Assembly (NCBI GenBank): GCA_035403355.1
Contig: DAONFA010000013.1
Span: 1-46,839 of the forward strand
Reading direction: 5' to 3'
Length of the DNA: 46,839 nt
Origin: Candidatus Cloacimonas sp.
GTDB taxonomy: Bacteria > Cloacimonadota > Cloacimonadia > Cloacimonadales > Cloacimonadaceae
A program made the translations under genes and the position numbers. The notes below the pieces were generated by a model, which saw only the letters and a list, made by a program, of their open reading frames with translations, ran no database searches and was not told where the DNA came from. Shown piece by piece: positions 46,389-46,839 of this stretch (its first letter is position 1; each line of letters starts with the position of its first letter).

Positions 46389-46839
46389 ACTCCTTAATCA
46401 AACCTTAATCAAGCGTTAATAATTAAGGAGTGATCAATGTATGATAATGAATTGATTGACAGTTTGAGGTAAGGATATAATATGACCCTAAAAGCTATGG
46501 AATTTATAATAAAAGTAACTGTAAAATAAGGAAAAAAGGGATTTTCCGGCATAATGGGTGGTGCTATATATTATTATCATCCCCGCTTGAAAACAACTAT
46601 TATCCGGCACGCACCCCAAATGCCAATCCAGGAAAAAAACCCTGGTTTCCCATTGGACGATGAGGACATCGTTTTTCCGAAGTGTTGACCTCCTGGTCAA
46701 TCACTATATTTTTTTTATTTTGTTACTGAAAAAAGCGTAATAAAGAAATAGCTCGGCTGCAAGTGGAACGACAAGATGTCGTTCCTCAGGCTGTTGACAA
46801 AGCCCCTATTTTGAAGAACCTAAAATATCTGATCTGAGA
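46389..46839. repeat. Inverted repeat and scattered hairpin repeats at the window end
   Basis: ACTCCTTAAT (46389-46398) pairs with ATTAAGGAGT (46422-46431). Hairpins of the dispersed family occur at 46657-46672 (ACGATG-AGGA-CATCGT), 46684-46701 (GTTGACC type) and 46766-46784 (GAACGACAAGATGTCGTTC). No gene is convincing here. Confidence 0.7.

Noticed and set aside
46482..46529. 15-codon frame with an AAGG ribosome-like site
   Set aside because: Too short to distinguish from chance in a repeat-rich spacer; no family recognised.
46488..46700. 70-residue minus-strand frame
   Set aside because: Runs through hairpin repeats and has no recognisable domain or ribosome site.

Overview
The window looks like chromosomal DNA of a Gram-negative-type anaerobe. 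It carries LPS genes (lptB, kdsB), the mre/PBP2/RodA rod-shape genes, lipoprotein and Sec signal peptides, and a 2033-residue secreted protein whose C-terminal module (YPNPFNPET...) is of the type-IX-secretion/FlgD-like kind. Moderate AT-richness, a bacterial Tricorn protease and this surface-protein style suggest the Cloacimonadota (Candidatus Cloacimonas-like). That assignment is inference from gene content, not from a search.

Layout. 1-375: spacer with a dispersed repeat and a strong promoter. 376-9081 (+): lptB, rpoN, lpd, hpf, then after a terminator hprK, ptsH, ptsI, pgi. This is a variant of the classical rpoN neighbourhood in which HPr kinase, HPr and Enzyme I replace the nitrogen-PTS genes; no sugar permease (EII) is present. 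9102-10427 (-): DUF2156 protein and a GNAT acetyltransferase. 10449-11587: repeat-rich spacer (36-bp tandem repeat, 300-bp pyrimidine tract, three consecutive hairpins). 11588-13580 (+): a DNA methyltransferase plus a PD-(D/E)XK endonuclease-like gene, a probable restriction-modification pair bracketed by a 42-bp direct repeat. 13914-17117 (-): Tricorn protease. 17118-17803: repeats and terminators. 17804-23905 (-): giant secreted multidomain protein. 24215-30191 (+): CorA, QueD, EngB, MnmG, KdsB and a secreted 5'-nucleotidase-like enzyme. 30192-31095: composite repeats, including a 464-bp element with 118-bp inverted arms. 31096-39056 (-): nine-gene operon mreB-mreC-(CofE-like)-mreD-mrdA-rodA-lipoprotein-dtd-nitrilase, mostly with overlapping genes. 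39645-42170 (-): large uncharacterised secreted protein. 42378-45286 (-): fur-feoB-feoA, with a good Fur-box candidate just upstream of fur. 45287-46839: about 1.5 kb of mosaic hairpin repeats with no convincing gene.

Housekeeping operons are tightly packed. Nearly all long spacers are filled with short repeats: spacer-specific 7-9-bp tandem arrays, and a dispersed family of hairpins with different stems but a shared AGGA (or complementary TCCT) loop. The most unusual material is in these repeats, in the restriction-modification island, in the CofE-like gene inside the mre operon, and in the three-hairpin block upstream of the methyltransferase. No tRNA, rRNA or CRISPR array was seen.
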